The notes under the pieces are model-generated. The model was not told where the DNA came from. It did no database searches and was given only the letters and a program-made list of their open reading frames with translations. This document shows positions 1 through 9,162 of a DNA stretch of 64,000 bases, piece by piece. Position 1 is the first letter of the stretch. Every line of letters starts with the position of its first letter. The stretch lies in contig CATOTG010000004.1 of the NCBI GenBank assembly GCA_951813015.1, positions 124,001-188,000 of the forward strand, given 5' to 3'. This DNA is from an uncultured Thermoanaerobaculia bacterium (GTDB taxonomy: Bacteria > Acidobacteriota > Thermoanaerobaculia > Multivoradales > Multivoraceae). The position numbers and the translations under genes were made by a program.

Positions 1-1
1 G

Positions 2-985
2 GCCGAGGCGGCCGCCGGCGAGGCAGACTTCGAAGGCGCCCGCCTGTCGATCGCCGGTCAGGTCGCGAAGGTGTACTTCGGCGTCGTCGAGGCGATGCAG
101 CAGGTGGCACTGCTCGAGCGCACCCTGGCGAGCCGCGAGCGGACGCGCGACCGGGTCGCGGCGCGCTATCGGCGGGGCGTGGCGACCGCGCTCGAGGTAC
201 GGCAGGCGCGGACCGGGATCGCAACGGTCGAGGCCTCGCTGGCGGCACAGAGGCAGGCGGTCGACGGGCTGCGCCGGCAGATGGAGGTCCTGCTGGGCCG
301 CTATCCGGCCGGTGAGATCGAGGCGGCCGCGGGTCTTCCCGATCTGCCGCCGCTGCCCGAGGCCGGTGTGCCGGCCGACCTGCTGGCGCGCCGCCCGGAT
401 CTGCGAGCGGCGGAGTACCGCGCGATCGCTTCGTCCCAGCGGATACGGGCTGCCCGGCGCTCTCTCTACCCGACCTTCCGACTCGACGGCTCCTCCGGCA
501 CGTCGAGCGGCGCCTTGAGCGATCTGGTGGATGGCGACTTCTCGGTCTGGAGTCTCGCGGCTGGACTGCTGCAGCCCCTGCTTTCGGGCGGCCGCATCCG
601 GGCTGGCCTGGACCTGGTCACCGCCGGTCTCGACGCGGCGGAGACGAACTGGCTGCAGACCGCGCTCGCGGCCTTCGCCGAAGTGGAATCGGGTCTCGTG
701 GCGGAGAGGATGCTGGCTGAGCGGACGGGGGCGCTGGAACGGGCGGCCGCCGAGAGCCGTGAGGCGGAACGACTGGCCGAGGGTCGCTACAGGCAGGGTC
801 TGGTCGGCTATCTGCAGGTGCTCGACAGTCAGCGGACGTCGTTTCAGTCGGAGAGCCAGTTGCTCGCCTCCCGCCGGGAGCAACTCGAATCGCGGACGGA
901 CCTGATCCTGGCATTGGGTGGGGGCGTCTATCCGGAACGGGTCGCGGCGGCCGCTGCCACGGGCGGCGGAGGCCAGACGTGCTGA
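2..985 (+). CDS. RND efflux outer-membrane factor (NodT/OprM/TolC family), 5' partial
   Basis: The reading frame is open from the first bases of the window, so the true start lies upstream. The protein is the C-terminal part of an outer-membrane channel of a tripartite efflux system, which forms the trimeric exit duct across the outer membrane. Seen: two repeats rich in long Ala/Arg/Glu helices (the TolC alpha-barrel pattern), and the NodT-family signature ARRPDLRAAEYR about 110 residues into the visible part. A second half repeats the helix pattern, with RYRQGLVGYLQVLDSQRT. The stop overlaps the GTG start of the adaptor gene by 7 bp, so translation of the two is probably coupled, and the pump gene follows. 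Substrate cannot be told from sequence. Confidence 0.9.
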   Translation, partial: AEAAAGEADFEGARLSIAGQVAKVYFGVVEAMQQVALLERTLASRERTRDRVAARYRRGVATALEVRQARTGIATVEASLAAQRQAVDGLRRQMEVLLGRYPAGEIEAAAGLPDLPPLPEAGVPADLLARRPDLRAAEYRAIASSQRIRAARRSLYPTFRLDGSSGTSSGALSDLVDGDFSVWSLAAGLLQPLLSGGRIRAGLDLVTAGLDAAETNWLQTALAAFAEVESGLVAERMLAERTGALERAAAESREAERLAEGRYRQGLVGYLQVLDSQRTSFQSESQLLASRREQLESRTDLILALGGGVYPERVAAAAATGGGGQTC

Positions 986-2703
986 AGTGGATCCTGCCCA
1001 TCGCGATCCTGGCCGTCGCCGCGGTGATCGTCGTGGCTCTGGTCTCGTCGCGGCCGGCGGTGGAGACGGCGCCGCGTCAGGTCGCGCCGCCTCCGGTCCG
1101 GGTCGTGACCGCGGAGCCGACATCAGTCGAACTCAGGGTGCGGTCGCAGGGATCGGTGGTCCCGGCGACCGAGGCGGATCTGGTGTCGGAGGTCGCCGGC
1201 AACATCGTCCGGGTGGCGGAGAGCTTCGAGGTCGGCGGCTTCTTCGACGCCGGCGACGTGCTGCTGCGCCTGGACCGCCGCGACTACGAACTGGCGGTTG
1301 CGAGCGCCCGGGCGTCCGTGGCCCAGGCCCGGGTCGCGCTGACGCGGGAGGAGGCGGAGGCCGAGGTCGCGCGAGAAGAGTGGGAGGATCTCGGGGAGCC
1401 CGGCGAACCGGGACCCCTGGTGCTTCGGGAGCCCCAGTTGGACGAGGCGAGGGCTCGCGTCGAGGCCGCGCTGGCCAGCCAGGCGCGGGCCGAGCTGGAT
1501 CTTTCGCGAACGGCGATCCGGGCGCCGTTCGCGGGCCGGCTGCGAGCCAAGCGCGTCGACCGCGGCGAGTTCGTGAACCGCGGCGTGCCCCTGGCAACGA
1601 TCTACTCCGTCGACGCTGCGGAGGTCACCCTGCCGGTACCCGACTCGGAACTCGCCTTCCTCGACCTGCCGCTGGGCGCGGAACTGCGAGGCGCCGGGCC
1701 GCGGGTCGTGTTGCAGGCGCGGTTCGCCGGCGGGCTGCATCAGTGGGAGGCCCGGATCGTTCGCGTCGGCGGGGAGATCGACCCGGCGACGCGCATGGTC
1801 AACCTGATTGCCCGGGTGGAGGCCCCGTACCGGGCGATGGGCGATCGCCCGCCGTTGTCCGTGGGTCTGTTCGTCGACGCGGAAATCGTCGGCCGCTCGG
1901 TCGACTCGGTGTTCGAGGTGCCGCGAGGCGCCCTGGTCGGCGCCGATCGCGTGTGGGTGGTGGAGGACGGTCGGCTGGCGCTGCGCCAGGTCGGGATTCT
2001 GCGCTCGGACCCGGAGGTCGCGGTCGTTCTGGACGGCCTGACGAGCGGTGACCGGATCAGTTTGACGATTCTCGAAACGGCGGTTGACGGCATGCTGGTG
2101 ACGCCTGAGGAGGTCGTCGCGCCCGAGCGCCAGCCCGAGCTCGGGCCTCCAGCGGAACCCGTGTCCGCGGCCGCTTCGCCGATTGCGGCGGCGCCCTCTG
2201 AGACCGGGGCCGCGGCGCCCTTGCCGGCTGCGCCCTCTGAGACCGGCGCCGCGGCGCCCTCGCCGGCAGCGCCCCCTGAGGCCGGCGCCGTCGCGCCCTC
2301 GCCGGCCGCGCCGCCGGCCAGCGGCGCCGCCGCCGCGTCGAAGGGGGAGGCGTGCGCCCTTGCCGGCGTCGACGTGGAACCGGGCGCCGGGTTCGTCGAC
2401 GTGCTGCTGCGCACCGGCGGCGAGCCGGCCTACCGCACGTTCTGGCTGGACGATCCCCCGCGCTTCGTCGTCGACCTTTCGGCCTGCGTCGTGCGGGTCT
2501 CGAACACCCTGGTCGCCGTGGACGGAGGCGGTGATGGAGGACCGGCCGGCGGTTCGCCCGCGCGCTCGGTGCGTGTCGGCCAGTACCGGGGCGGCGAGGA
2601 CCCGGTTGCCCGCGTGGTCGTCGATGGCGCCTCCGCAGGTGGCGTGGCGCCGATCGCGAATCCCGCCGGACTGCGCCTGCGCCTGCGCCGGAGCTCGCCA
2701 TGA
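979..2703 (+). CDS. RND efflux membrane-fusion (adaptor) protein fused to a C-terminal AMIN-like domain
   Basis: Periplasmic adaptor linking the RND pump to the outer-membrane channel. A GTG start gives an N-terminal membrane anchor (residues 3-24). Then follow the split barrel-sandwich/lipoyl half-motifs (around residues 60-100 and 190-215, with IRAPFAGRLRAKRVDRGEF), an alpha-hairpin between them, and beta-barrel and membrane-proximal domains to about residue 380. This is already the usual adaptor length. An Ala/Pro-rich linker of 14-residue repeats (PSETGAAAP-type, about residues 390-450) then leads to an extra module of about 110 residues with FWLDDPPRFVVDL and PVARVVVD. That pattern is the AMIN fold known from PilQ and AmiC, which bind cell-wall or septal components. 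An AMIN tail on an RND adaptor is unusual. The stop overlaps the pump ATG (ATGA). Confidence 0.88.
   Translation: MLKWILPIAILAVAAVIVVALVSSRPAVETAPRQVAPPPVRVVTAEPTSVELRVRSQGSVVPATEADLVSEVAGNIVRVAESFEVGGFFDAGDVLLRLDRRDYELAVASARASVAQARVALTREEAEAEVAREEWEDLGEPGEPGPLVLREPQLDEARARVEAALASQARAELDLSRTAIRAPFAGRLRAKRVDRGEFVNRGVPLATIYSVDAAEVTLPVPDSELAFLDLPLGAELRGAGPRVVLQARFAGGLHQWEARIVRVGGEIDPATRMVNLIARVEAPYRAMGDRPPLSVGLFVDAEIVGRSVDSVFEVPRGALVGADRVWVVEDGRLALRQVGILRSDPEVAVVLDGLTSGDRISLTILETAVDGMLVTPEEVVAPERQPELGPPAEPVSAAASPIAAAPSETGAAAPLPAAPSETGAAAPSPAAPPEAGAVAPSPAAPPASGAAAASKGEACALAGVDVEPGAGFVDVLLRTGGEPAYRTFWLDDPPRFVVDLSACVVRVSNTLVAVDGGGDGGPAGGSPARSVRVGQYRGGEDPVARVVVDGASAGGVAPIANPAGLRLRLRRSSP
2174..2335 (+). 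repeat. 42-bp in-frame linker repeats inside the adaptor gene
   Basis: The linker between the adaptor body and the AMIN-like tail is built of about three to four imperfect 42-bp (14-codon) repeats beginning GCGCCCTCTGAGACCGG or GCGCCCCCTGAGGCCGG. They encode an Ala/Pro-rich flexible spacer. The repeat number could vary between strains by slippage without breaking the frame. Confidence 0.7.
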
Positions 2704-5700
2704 GGGGAGTGATCGGCTGGTTCGCCCGCAACGGCGTGGCGGCGAACCTGTTGATGCTGTTCATCGTCGTCTGGGGCGTGCTCGCCGTGACCGGCATGCC
2801 GATCGAGGTCTTCCCGAGCATGGAGACCCAGAGCGTCATGGTGACCGTGCCCTACCTGGGCGCCGCGCCGGAAGAGGTGGAACAGGGCGTCTGCCTGCGG
2901 GTCGAAGAGGCGGTGCAGGACCTCGAGGGTGTCGATACCGTCCGGTCCACGGCGGCGGAGGGAGTCGGCACCGTCGTCGTCGAGCTGGAGAGCGGCGCCG
3001 ACACCCGCGAGGTGCTCGACGAGGTCAAGTCGAGGATCGACGCGATCACGACGTTTCCGGAAGAGACCGAGAAACCGATCATCCAGGAGGCGCTCATCCG
3101 CCGCCGCGTGATCACGGTGGCTGTGTACGGCGACGTCGAGGAACGGGCACTCAAGGCGGTCGCGGAGCAGGTGCGCGAGGGTCTTTCGGAACTCCCGGAC
3201 ATCACCCAGGTGGAACTCGATGCGGTGCGGCCCTACGAGATCTCGATTGAGGTCTCGGAGGACACGCTCCGGCAGTACGGCCTGACCTTCGACGAGGTCG
3301 TGCTGGCGGTCCGGCGATCCTCGCTCGATCTTCCCGGCGGCGCGGTGCGAGCCCGCGAGGGCGAGATCCTCCTGCGCACGATGGGCCAGGCGTACCGGGG
3401 CGCGGAGTACCGGGACATCGTGCTGCGGGCGCGTCCGGACGGCAGCCGACTGGTCCTCGGCGACATTGCGGAGGTGACGGACGGCTTCGCCGAGACGGAC
3501 GTGACGTCGCGCTTCGATGGTCAGCCCGTCGCCCTGGTCCAGGTCTACCGGGTGGGGGACCAGAGCGCCCTGCGGCTCGCGCGTCAGGTCAAGGGATTCG
3601 TGGCCGAACGATCGGCGGCGCTGCCGCCGGGCCTGTCGATGACCACCTGGCTCGACGACACGGTGCCGCTGCAGGACCGGCTGCGCGTGCTGCTCGAAAG
3701 TGGGCGGCTGGGTCTCCTGCTCGTGTTCCTGGTGCTGGCCCTGTTCCTGAAGCTCCGGCTCGCCCTCTGGGTGTCGGTCGGCATCGCGGTCTCGTTCATG
3801 GGCGCGCTCGCCCTGCTTCCGTACGTCGACGTGACGATCAACGTGATGTCGCTGTTCGCCTTCATCCTGGTGCTCGGGATCGTCGTGGACGACGCGATCG
3901 TCGTGGGCGAGAACATCTACCGCCACTTCGAGATGGGGAAGCGCGGCATGCGTGCGGCCGTCGACGGCGCCCGCCAGGTGGCGACGCCGGTCACGTTCTC
4001 GATTCTCACGACCGTGGCCGCCTTTTCGCCGTTGATCTACTCGATGGAGGGCCCCTCGGCGGCGATCGCGCGGACGATTCCTCTGGTCGTCATCGGCTGC
4101 CTGGCCTTCTCGTTGATCGAGTCGATGCTCGTCCTGCCGAACCACCTCTCCCACCTGACCCACCGGCACGGGGAAGGACGGCGCCGGGGCATCCACCGGG
4201 GCTGGTCCATCCTCCAGGGCTTTTTCAGCAATCGGATGAAGTGGGCGATCGAACGCGGCTACCGCCCGCTGATCGAACGGGCGCTCGAGTACCGGTACGC
4301 GACCGTGGCGATCGCCGTCGCGGTGTTCCTGATCACGGCCGGGTACATCGCTTCGGGTCGGATGAAGTTCGAGTTCTTCCCGGACGTCGAGGCGGACAAC
4401 GCGGTCGTTCTGCTGACCATGCCCCAGGGGACGCCGGCGGAGACGACGCTTGCGGCGGTCACGCGCATCGAGGCGGCGGCCTTCGAGCTCGAGGAGGAAC
4501 TGCAGCGCGAGGGCCACGGCGACGTGTTCCGCCACGTGATGGCGACAGTCGGCTCGCAGCCCTACGCGGCGCTGCAGCAGCAGAGCGGGCCGACCGCCGG
4601 CTTCCAGGTGGCGGTCGCGGCGCCGCACCAGGGCGAGGTGAACGTGGAACTCATGTCGTCCCGGGAGCGGACGATTCGCGCCTCCGAGGTCGTGCGGCGG
4701 TGGCGCGACAAGGTGGGCGCCGTGCCGGACGCGGTCGGGGTCGAGTACACGGCGAGTCTGGTCAGCTTCGGCGCGGCGGTCGACGTGGAACTCACGGGTA
4801 CGGATCTCGACGAGCTGCGGGCGGCTGGGGAAGAGATCAAGGCTCGACTGGCCGACTATCCCGGCGTGTTCGACATTTCGGACTCGTTTCGTGCCGGCAA
4901 GCGGGAAATCCGGCTGGAGCTCGACCGGCGGGCGGAGTCTCTGGGGCTGAGTCTCGAGGCCCTCGGCCGCCAGGTGCGGCAGGGCTTCTACGGCGCCGAG
5001 GCGCAGCGGATTCAGCGCGGGCGCGACGACATTCGGGTCATGGTGCGCTATCCGCTCGAGGAACGGGAAACCCTGGCGTCGCTCGAGGACATGCGGATCC
5101 GGACGCCGGCGGGCGCCGAGATCCCGTTCTCGTTCGCGGGCCGTGCCGAGTTCGGCCGCGGCTTCGCGACGATTCAACGGATCGACCGGCGCCGCGTGCT
5201 GAACATCACGGCGGATGTCGCCCCGGCGGTCGTCACCGCGAACGAAGTCGTCGGCGACCTCCAGGCCAACGTGCTGCCCGAGCTCTTGGCCGGCTACCCC
5301 GGGATCGACTCCTCCTTCGCGGGCGAACAGCAGGAGCAGCGTCAGACCTTCGAGGGGCTGTTCGAGGCGCTCGGCGTCGCGCTGATCGTGATCTACGCGC
5401 TGCTGGCGATTCCGTTCCGGTCCTACCTCCAGCCGATGATCGTGATGAGTGCGATTCCATTCGGCCTGATCGGCGCCGTGATGGGCCACCTGGCGGTCGG
5501 GATCAGCCTGACGATGCTCTCGCTGCTCGGCCTCATCGCGTTGACCGGGGTCGTGGTCAACGATTCCCTGGTCATGGTCGACTTCATCAACCGCCGCGTG
5601 GCGGTGGGCATGAAGGTTCGGGAGGCGATCCGGGATGCCGGCGCCGCTCGCTTCCGCCCCATCGTCCTGACCTCGCTGACCACCTTCGTCGGCCTGCTGC

Positions 5701-5921
5701 CGCTGCTGCTGGAGCGGAGCTTCCAGGCCCAGTTCCTCGTTCCGATGGCCGTTTCGCTCGCCTTCGGCGTCCTGTTCGCGACGGCGATCACGCTGTTGCT
5801 CGTGCCGTCGCTCTACGCGATCCTGAACGACTTCCGGTCGCAGGTTGCGGTGCATGGCCGCAAGCCGCCGGAGCAGACGGAGCCCGACGGCGCGCTGGAG
5901 GGAGTGCTGGATGCTGTCTGA
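2700..5921 (+). CDS. RND efflux pump permease (HAE1/AcrB-like)
   Basis: Proton-driven inner-membrane pump of the tripartite system, 1073 residues, which is full length for the family. Seen: the first transmembrane helix at about residues 11-30; a periplasmic porter domain; the helix-4 proton-relay motif with paired aspartates in GIVVDDAIVVGENIYRH (about residues 395-411); a second half repeating the architecture with the matching helices FEALGVALIVIYALLAIPF and LLGLIALTGVVVNDSLVMVDF. The ATG overlaps the adaptor stop. Substrates may be lipophilic drugs or lipids. No local regulator gene is visible in the window, and regulation may lie upstream of the window edge. Confidence 0.95.
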   Translation: MRGVIGWFARNGVAANLLMLFIVVWGVLAVTGMPIEVFPSMETQSVMVTVPYLGAAPEEVEQGVCLRVEEAVQDLEGVDTVRSTAAEGVGTVVVELESGADTREVLDEVKSRIDAITTFPEETEKPIIQEALIRRRVITVAVYGDVEERALKAVAEQVREGLSELPDITQVELDAVRPYEISIEVSEDTLRQYGLTFDEVVLAVRRSSLDLPGGAVRAREGEILLRTMGQAYRGAEYRDIVLRARPDGSRLVLGDIAEVTDGFAETDVTSRFDGQPVALVQVYRVGDQSALRLARQVKGFVAERSAALPPGLSMTTWLDDTVPLQDRLRVLLESGRLGLLLVFLVLALFLKLRLALWVSVGIAVSFMGALALLPYVDVTINVMSLFAFILVLGIVVDDAIVVGENIYRHFEMGKRGMRAAVDGARQVATPVTFSILTTVAAFSPLIYSMEGPSAAIARTIPLVVIGCLAFSLIESMLVLPNHLSHLTHRHGEGRRRGIHRGWSILQGFFSNRMKWAIERGYRPLIERALEYRYATVAIAVAVFLITAGYIASGRMKFEFFPDVEADNAVVLLTMPQGTPAETTLAAVTRIEAAAFELEEELQREGHGDVFRHVMATVGSQPYAALQQQSGPTAGFQVAVAAPHQGEVNVELMSSRERTIRASEVVRRWRDKVGAVPDAVGVEYTASLVSFGAAVDVELTGTDLDELRAAGEEIKARLADYPGVFDISDSFRAGKREIRLELDRRAESLGLSLEALGRQVRQGFYGAEAQRIQRGRDDIRVMVRYPLEERETLASLEDMRIRTPAGAEIPFSFAGRAEFGRGFATIQRIDRRRVLNITADVAPAVVTANEVVGDLQANVLPELLAGYPGIDSSFAGEQQEQRQTFEGLFEALGVALIVIYALLAIPFRSYLQPMIVMSAIPFGLIGAVMGHLAVGISLTMLSLLGLIALTGVVVNDSLVMVDFINRRVAVGMKVREAIRDAGAARFRPIVLTSLTTFVGLLPLLLERSFQAQFLVPMAVSLAFGVLFATAITLLLVPSLYAILNDFRSQVAVHGRKPPEQTEPDGALEGVLDAV

Positions 5922-6074
5922 TCAGCGCCCGAACCGTGGTTCCCGCTTTTCCAGGAACGCTCGTACGGCCTCCTTGTGGTCGGCGGTCCGTGCCGTTTGA
6001 TCAGCGCCCGAACCGCGGTTCCCGCTTCTCCAGGAACGCCCGTACGGCCTCCTTGTGGTCGGCGGTCCGTGCCG
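5919..6074. repeat. Tandem duplication (77 bp, period 79) of the 3' end of the enoyl-CoA hydratase gene
   Basis: Bases 5919-5995 and 5998-6074 are near-identical (three mismatches). Both begin TGATCAGCGCCCGAACC. The right copy is the genuine last 25 or so codons of the minus-strand hydratase gene. The left copy is an orphan echo lying between its stop codon and the stop of the RND pump, and it overlaps the pump stop codon. The 79-bp period is not a multiple of three, so the echo does not extend the protein. Confidence 0.95.
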
Positions 6075-6927
6075 ACCGGACCATGCCCTCCGCTTCACCG
6101 GCCAGGCACGTCCGCAGATCGCCGAGCACGGCCCGGTTCACGTTTCGCTTCATCAGCCGCAGCGCGGTCCGTGGCCCGTTCGCCAGCTCCAGCGCCAGGC
6201 CGCGCGACTCCGCGGCCAGGTTCTCGAACGGCACGGTGCGGTTGACGATCCCGAGCCGCAGACACTCTTCGGCCGGGATCCGGCGCCCGGTCATCAACAG
6301 CTCCTTCGCCGTCGACGGGCCAACCAGCCGGGTCAGAAACCAGCTCGAACCGTAGTCTCCGGACAGGCCGATGCGGCGAAAGGCGGTGGTGACGAACGTG
6401 TCGTCGGCCATGATCCGCAGATCGGCCGCCAGCGCGATCGAGAGTCCGGCGCCGGCCGCCGGACCGGGCAGGGCGGCCACGACCGGCTTGTCCAGCTCCG
6501 CCATGCGCAGGGTCAGGGACTCCTGTTTCTCGATCAGGACCCTGACGGCTTCGTCGCGGCCGGGCGGTTCCACATCAGCCGGGTCGGCGCCCTCAACCTG
6601 GCTGGCCGGGATGCTGACGGCTTTGTCGCGGCCGGGCGGTTCCGCGAGCGCTTCGCTGTCCGAGCCTCTTCTTGGGTTGCCGCCGGCGCCGCGGTTCGAC
6701 CCCATGCCCGAGACGTCGCCGCCGGCGCAGAAGGCCCGGCCGGCGCCGGTGAGCAGAATCGCGCCGCAGCGCCCGTCCGCCTCGAGCTCCAGCAGGATGG
6801 CCCGAAGGGCCGGCGTCAGGATGTCGCCGAGCGCGTTGCGCTTCTTCGGCTTGTTCAGCGTCACCGTGGCGACGCCGTCCTCAAGGTCGCAGAGCAGCTC
6901 GTTCGTTCCGGTGTCGATCGCGGTCAT
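6001..6927 (-). CDS. Enoyl-CoA hydratase/isomerase (crotonase) family protein
   Basis: Crotonase-fold enzyme of 308 residues, probably hydrating or isomerising acyl-CoA esters. Seen: RAFCAGGDVSGMG at about residue 64, forming the first oxyanion-hole segment; AALPGPAAGAGLSIALAADLRI at about residues 151-172, giving the second oxyanion hole and the trimer core; FRRIGLSGDYGSSWFLTRLVG in the active-site region; and the family C-terminal KEAVRAFLEKREPRF. The usual Glu of hydratases is not at the expected place (GDYGSSW), so the exact reaction is uncertain. An insertion at residues 77-130 contains two copies of EPPGRDxAV 24 residues apart and makes the protein longer than usual. The next gene upstream is the YgjP-like peptidase, 22 bp away on the same strand. 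Confidence 0.85.
   Translation of the reverse strand: MTAIDTGTNELLCDLEDGVATVTLNKPKKRNALGDILTPALRAILLELEADGRCGAILLTGAGRAFCAGGDVSGMGSNRGAGGNPRRGSDSEALAEPPGRDKAVSIPASQVEGADPADVEPPGRDEAVRVLIEKQESLTLRMAELDKPVVAALPGPAAGAGLSIALAADLRIMADDTFVTTAFRRIGLSGDYGSSWFLTRLVGPSTAKELLMTGRRIPAEECLRLGIVNRTVPFENLAAESRGLALELANGPRTALRLMKRNVNRAVLGDLRTCLAGEAEGMVRSARTADHKEAVRAFLEKREPRFGR
6542..6643. repeat. 30-bp direct repeat, period 72, inside the enoyl-CoA hydratase gene
   Basis: CTGACGGCTTCGTCGCGGCC and the next ten bases at 6542-6571 recur at 6614-6643 with one mismatch. The 72-bp period (24 codons) keeps the frame and produces the duplicated EPPGRDxAV segment in a surface insertion of the crotonase fold. Confidence 0.85.
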
Positions 6928-6949
6928 GTCCAGGTCTCCGCGTAGCCAG

Positions 6950-7675
6950 TTACCAGGGCAGGATCCTGCTCGCCTCCCGCAGCCGCTTCTGGCGGTCCCG
7001 AGCGTCCGGCATCGTCCGGCAGACGAGGTTCCAGAAGGCCGGCGAGTGGTTCATGTGGGTCAGATGGGCCAGTTCGTGGACGACGATGTAGTCGATTAGC
7101 GCAGGTTCCAGCAGCATCACGCGCCAGTTGAAGCGGAGCGTACCGTCGGCGGCGCAGCTTCCCCAGCGGCGGCGCTGGTTGCGGATCAGGATCTTCGGTG
7201 TGCCGTCGTGGCCCAGGTGGGGCCACCAGCGGTCCACGACGGCCGGCAGGTGCTCCGCCGCGCGGTCGCGGTACCAGTCGATGAAGGCGAGCCGGACCTT
7301 CTCTTGCAGCTGCGGATCCGGCAGGTCGATGGGGACCGAGGCGCGGAACCCGGCGCCGTCGAATCGCACCGTAACTCCCTTGCCCTGGCCCCGAGCGAAG
7401 ACCATGGGCAGGTGACTGCCGAGGTACGCGATGGTCTCGCCGTCGCCGAAGCGCTGTTCGGGCGCGTTGCGCAGGGCGGCCTGCTGGCGGTTGATCCAGC
7501 CCGCTCGTTCCCGGACGATGGACCGGACCTTCCTGTCCGAGGTCCTCGCCGGCGCGGCGACGTGGACACCGTTCCGGTCGACGGTCAGCTGGATCGTCTT
7601 TCGCCGCCGTCGACTGCGGCGAATGTCGTACCGAATCGCCGTGTCGCCGACGCGGACCTGGTCCCGTGAGTTCAT
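6950..7675 (-). CDS. YgjP/SprT-type zinc metallopeptidase (M48-like, DUF45)
   Basis: Putative zinc hydrolase of the YgjP family, 241 residues from the ATG at 7675; an in-frame TTG at 7690 would add five residues. Seen: family features IRNQRRRWGSCAADGTLRFNW followed by the zinc site VVHELAHLTHMNHSPAFW (HExxH, here HELAH, then a downstream His). N-terminal strands with IRRSRRRRKTIQLTVDRNGV match the family. Cytoplasmic. The physiological role is not established; a UTP pyrophosphatase activity was reported for E. coli YgjP. The left end of an IS630 element lies only 19 bp upstream of the ATG, so its native promoter has probably been displaced. Confidence 0.88.
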   Translation of the reverse strand: MNSRDQVRVGDTAIRYDIRRSRRRRKTIQLTVDRNGVHVAAPARTSDRKVRSIVRERAGWINRQQAALRNAPEQRFGDGETIAYLGSHLPMVFARGQGKGVTVRFDGAGFRASVPIDLPDPQLQEKVRLAFIDWYRDRAAEHLPAVVDRWWPHLGHDGTPKILIRNQRRRWGSCAADGTLRFNWRVMLLEPALIDYIVVHELAHLTHMNHSPAFWNLVCRTMPDARDRQKRLREASRILPW

Positions 7676-7694
7676 CGCGTTCGGCCGCAACCTA

Positions 7695-8913
7695 GTGTCG
7701 TGTCACTCGTCAAAGGTCGAATAGAGGCGCTTGAGTTTGACTCGTGCGTCTTCGGTAGTGAATTGCCAGTCGACCTTGGCTCGGTTCCGGTTTCTGGCGG
7801 CCTTCCAGGCGGCGACTTCGGTACGCAGGATGTCGATGAAGTCGATGCGGCGGTTGAGGCACTGTCAGATCATCACGCTGAGCTCGACCTCGGCGACGTT
7901 CAGCCAGCTGCCGTGCTTAGGTGTGTAGACGAACTCGAAGCGGTCCCACAGGGCCTTGGCTTGAGCTGGCTCGAAGTTCTCGTAGAGAGCGCCGGGGCGG
8001 TGGGTGTTGAGGTTGTCCATCACCAGCGTGATGCGTGTGGCATCTGGATAGTGCCCGGCGATGTCGTTCACGAAGTACGCCCAGTCTGTCTTGGTTCTGC
8101 GTTCGGTCACCTTGGTCAGGCGTCGACCAGCCAACGGTTCGGTCGCCATGAACACGTTGCAGGTACCGCAGCGTCGGTACTCGTAGTCTTCGCGGAGTTG
8201 CCGACCAGGCGCCGGCGGGATGGGTACGCGTGTCTCGGCGATCAACTGTCGCGGCGTCTCGTCCATGCACACGACGGGGAAGTCGGCGTCGTACGGACGC
8301 CGATAGACGTCGAGCACGCGCTCCATACTTGCCGCGAAGTCGGCGTTGCGGTGAGGCGAAATCACCCAACCGACGCGGCGCCACGGTTTGAGAGCGTTCT
8401 TCTTAGCACCCGGCGCACCGTTTCGTGCGAGACGCTGTCGATAAAGCCAAGCTCCACCGCACGGTCGGCCAACAGACGCAGCGACCACTGTGCATGCCCC
8501 TTGGGCGGGTCGCCGCAACTGAGCGCGACCAGCCGCGCCTCGAACTCGCCGTCGGCCTTGCGCAGATACTTGGGACGCCGCCCCTGCCGATTCCCGAGCG
8601 CCGCCCCGACGCCGTCCTCCACAAACCGCTTCTTCACCCGATCCACCCGGCGCGCGCTGACTCGCAAGACCCCGGCGATCGTCTAGCCTGTCGTCCGCTG
8701 CTCGTTCAACTTGCCCTCGTCGCAGTTCAGCAGGATCAATGCGTTGATCACCTTCTGCGACCGATGCGAACCCTTGCGCGTGATCGCCTCCAACTCCTCG
8801 CGCTCCTGCGCCTCCAACTCCACCGCGTAACGCTTCATGCCAGACTTCCAGCCGTTGTCGAACGGCACGGAGTCTACTGCAATTCATGGGACATAAAATG
8901 TGTGACATGACAC
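7695..8913. mobile_element. IS630-family element (decayed), with inverted ends and flanking TA
   Basis: The two ends are imperfect inverted repeats: GTGTCGTGTCAC at 7695 against GTGTCATGTCAC read inward from 8913. Each is flanked by TA (7693-7694 and 8914-8915), the known target duplication of IS630/Tc1-type elements. Total length 1219 bp. It contains one minus-strand transposase with inactivating lesions. A 119-bp copy of its right end recurs at 14061-14179. Confidence 0.85.
7703..8868 (-). pseudogene. IS630-family DDE transposase, broken
   Basis: About 388 codons of transposase in three pieces. The N-terminal helix-turn-helix part starts MKRYAVELEAQEREELEAI. It meets an in-frame TAG at 8683-8685 and continues as TIAGVLRVSARRVDRVKKRF. 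A one-base loss near 8393 shifts the frame into the catalytic part, which has CMDETPRQLI and LVMDNLNTHRPGALYENF, the D...D...E core with GSWLNVAEVELSV. A second stop (TGA, 7865-7867) precedes the normal IS630 C-terminus, CLNRRIDFIDILRTEVAAW, which runs to 7703. Two nonsense codons and one frameshift make it inactive. Confidence 0.9.
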
Positions 8914-9162
8914 TAGTCTGAAGTTCTGCGCATTCCGGCGGCTTCGACGGTGCGTTCGGCCTTGTCCCAGTTGGGTTTCCGGGCGTTGGCCCTCTCGATT
9001 CTTCCATCATGGGCCAGGCACCGGACAGGATTGTGCCCAAGAAGTCAAGCCGGGACGAAACGCAGGACGGGCGGGCCAGCCGAAGCTAACCCGCCCGCGA
9101 TTGGTGTAACCCAAGAGGCACCCTAGGTCGGCGCTAGCCTCCTTTAGCCAACGCTGCTTGGT

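Noticed and set aside
2430..5855. 1141-codon open frame on the minus strand opposite the RND pump
   Set aside because: Composition is His/Arg/Asp-rich low-complexity and mirrors codon bias of the real pump on the other strand; no recognisable protein motif.
8393..8403. Programmed ribosomal frameshift in the IS630 transposase
   Set aside because: There is no slippery A-run at the joint, and two additional stop codons show plain decay.
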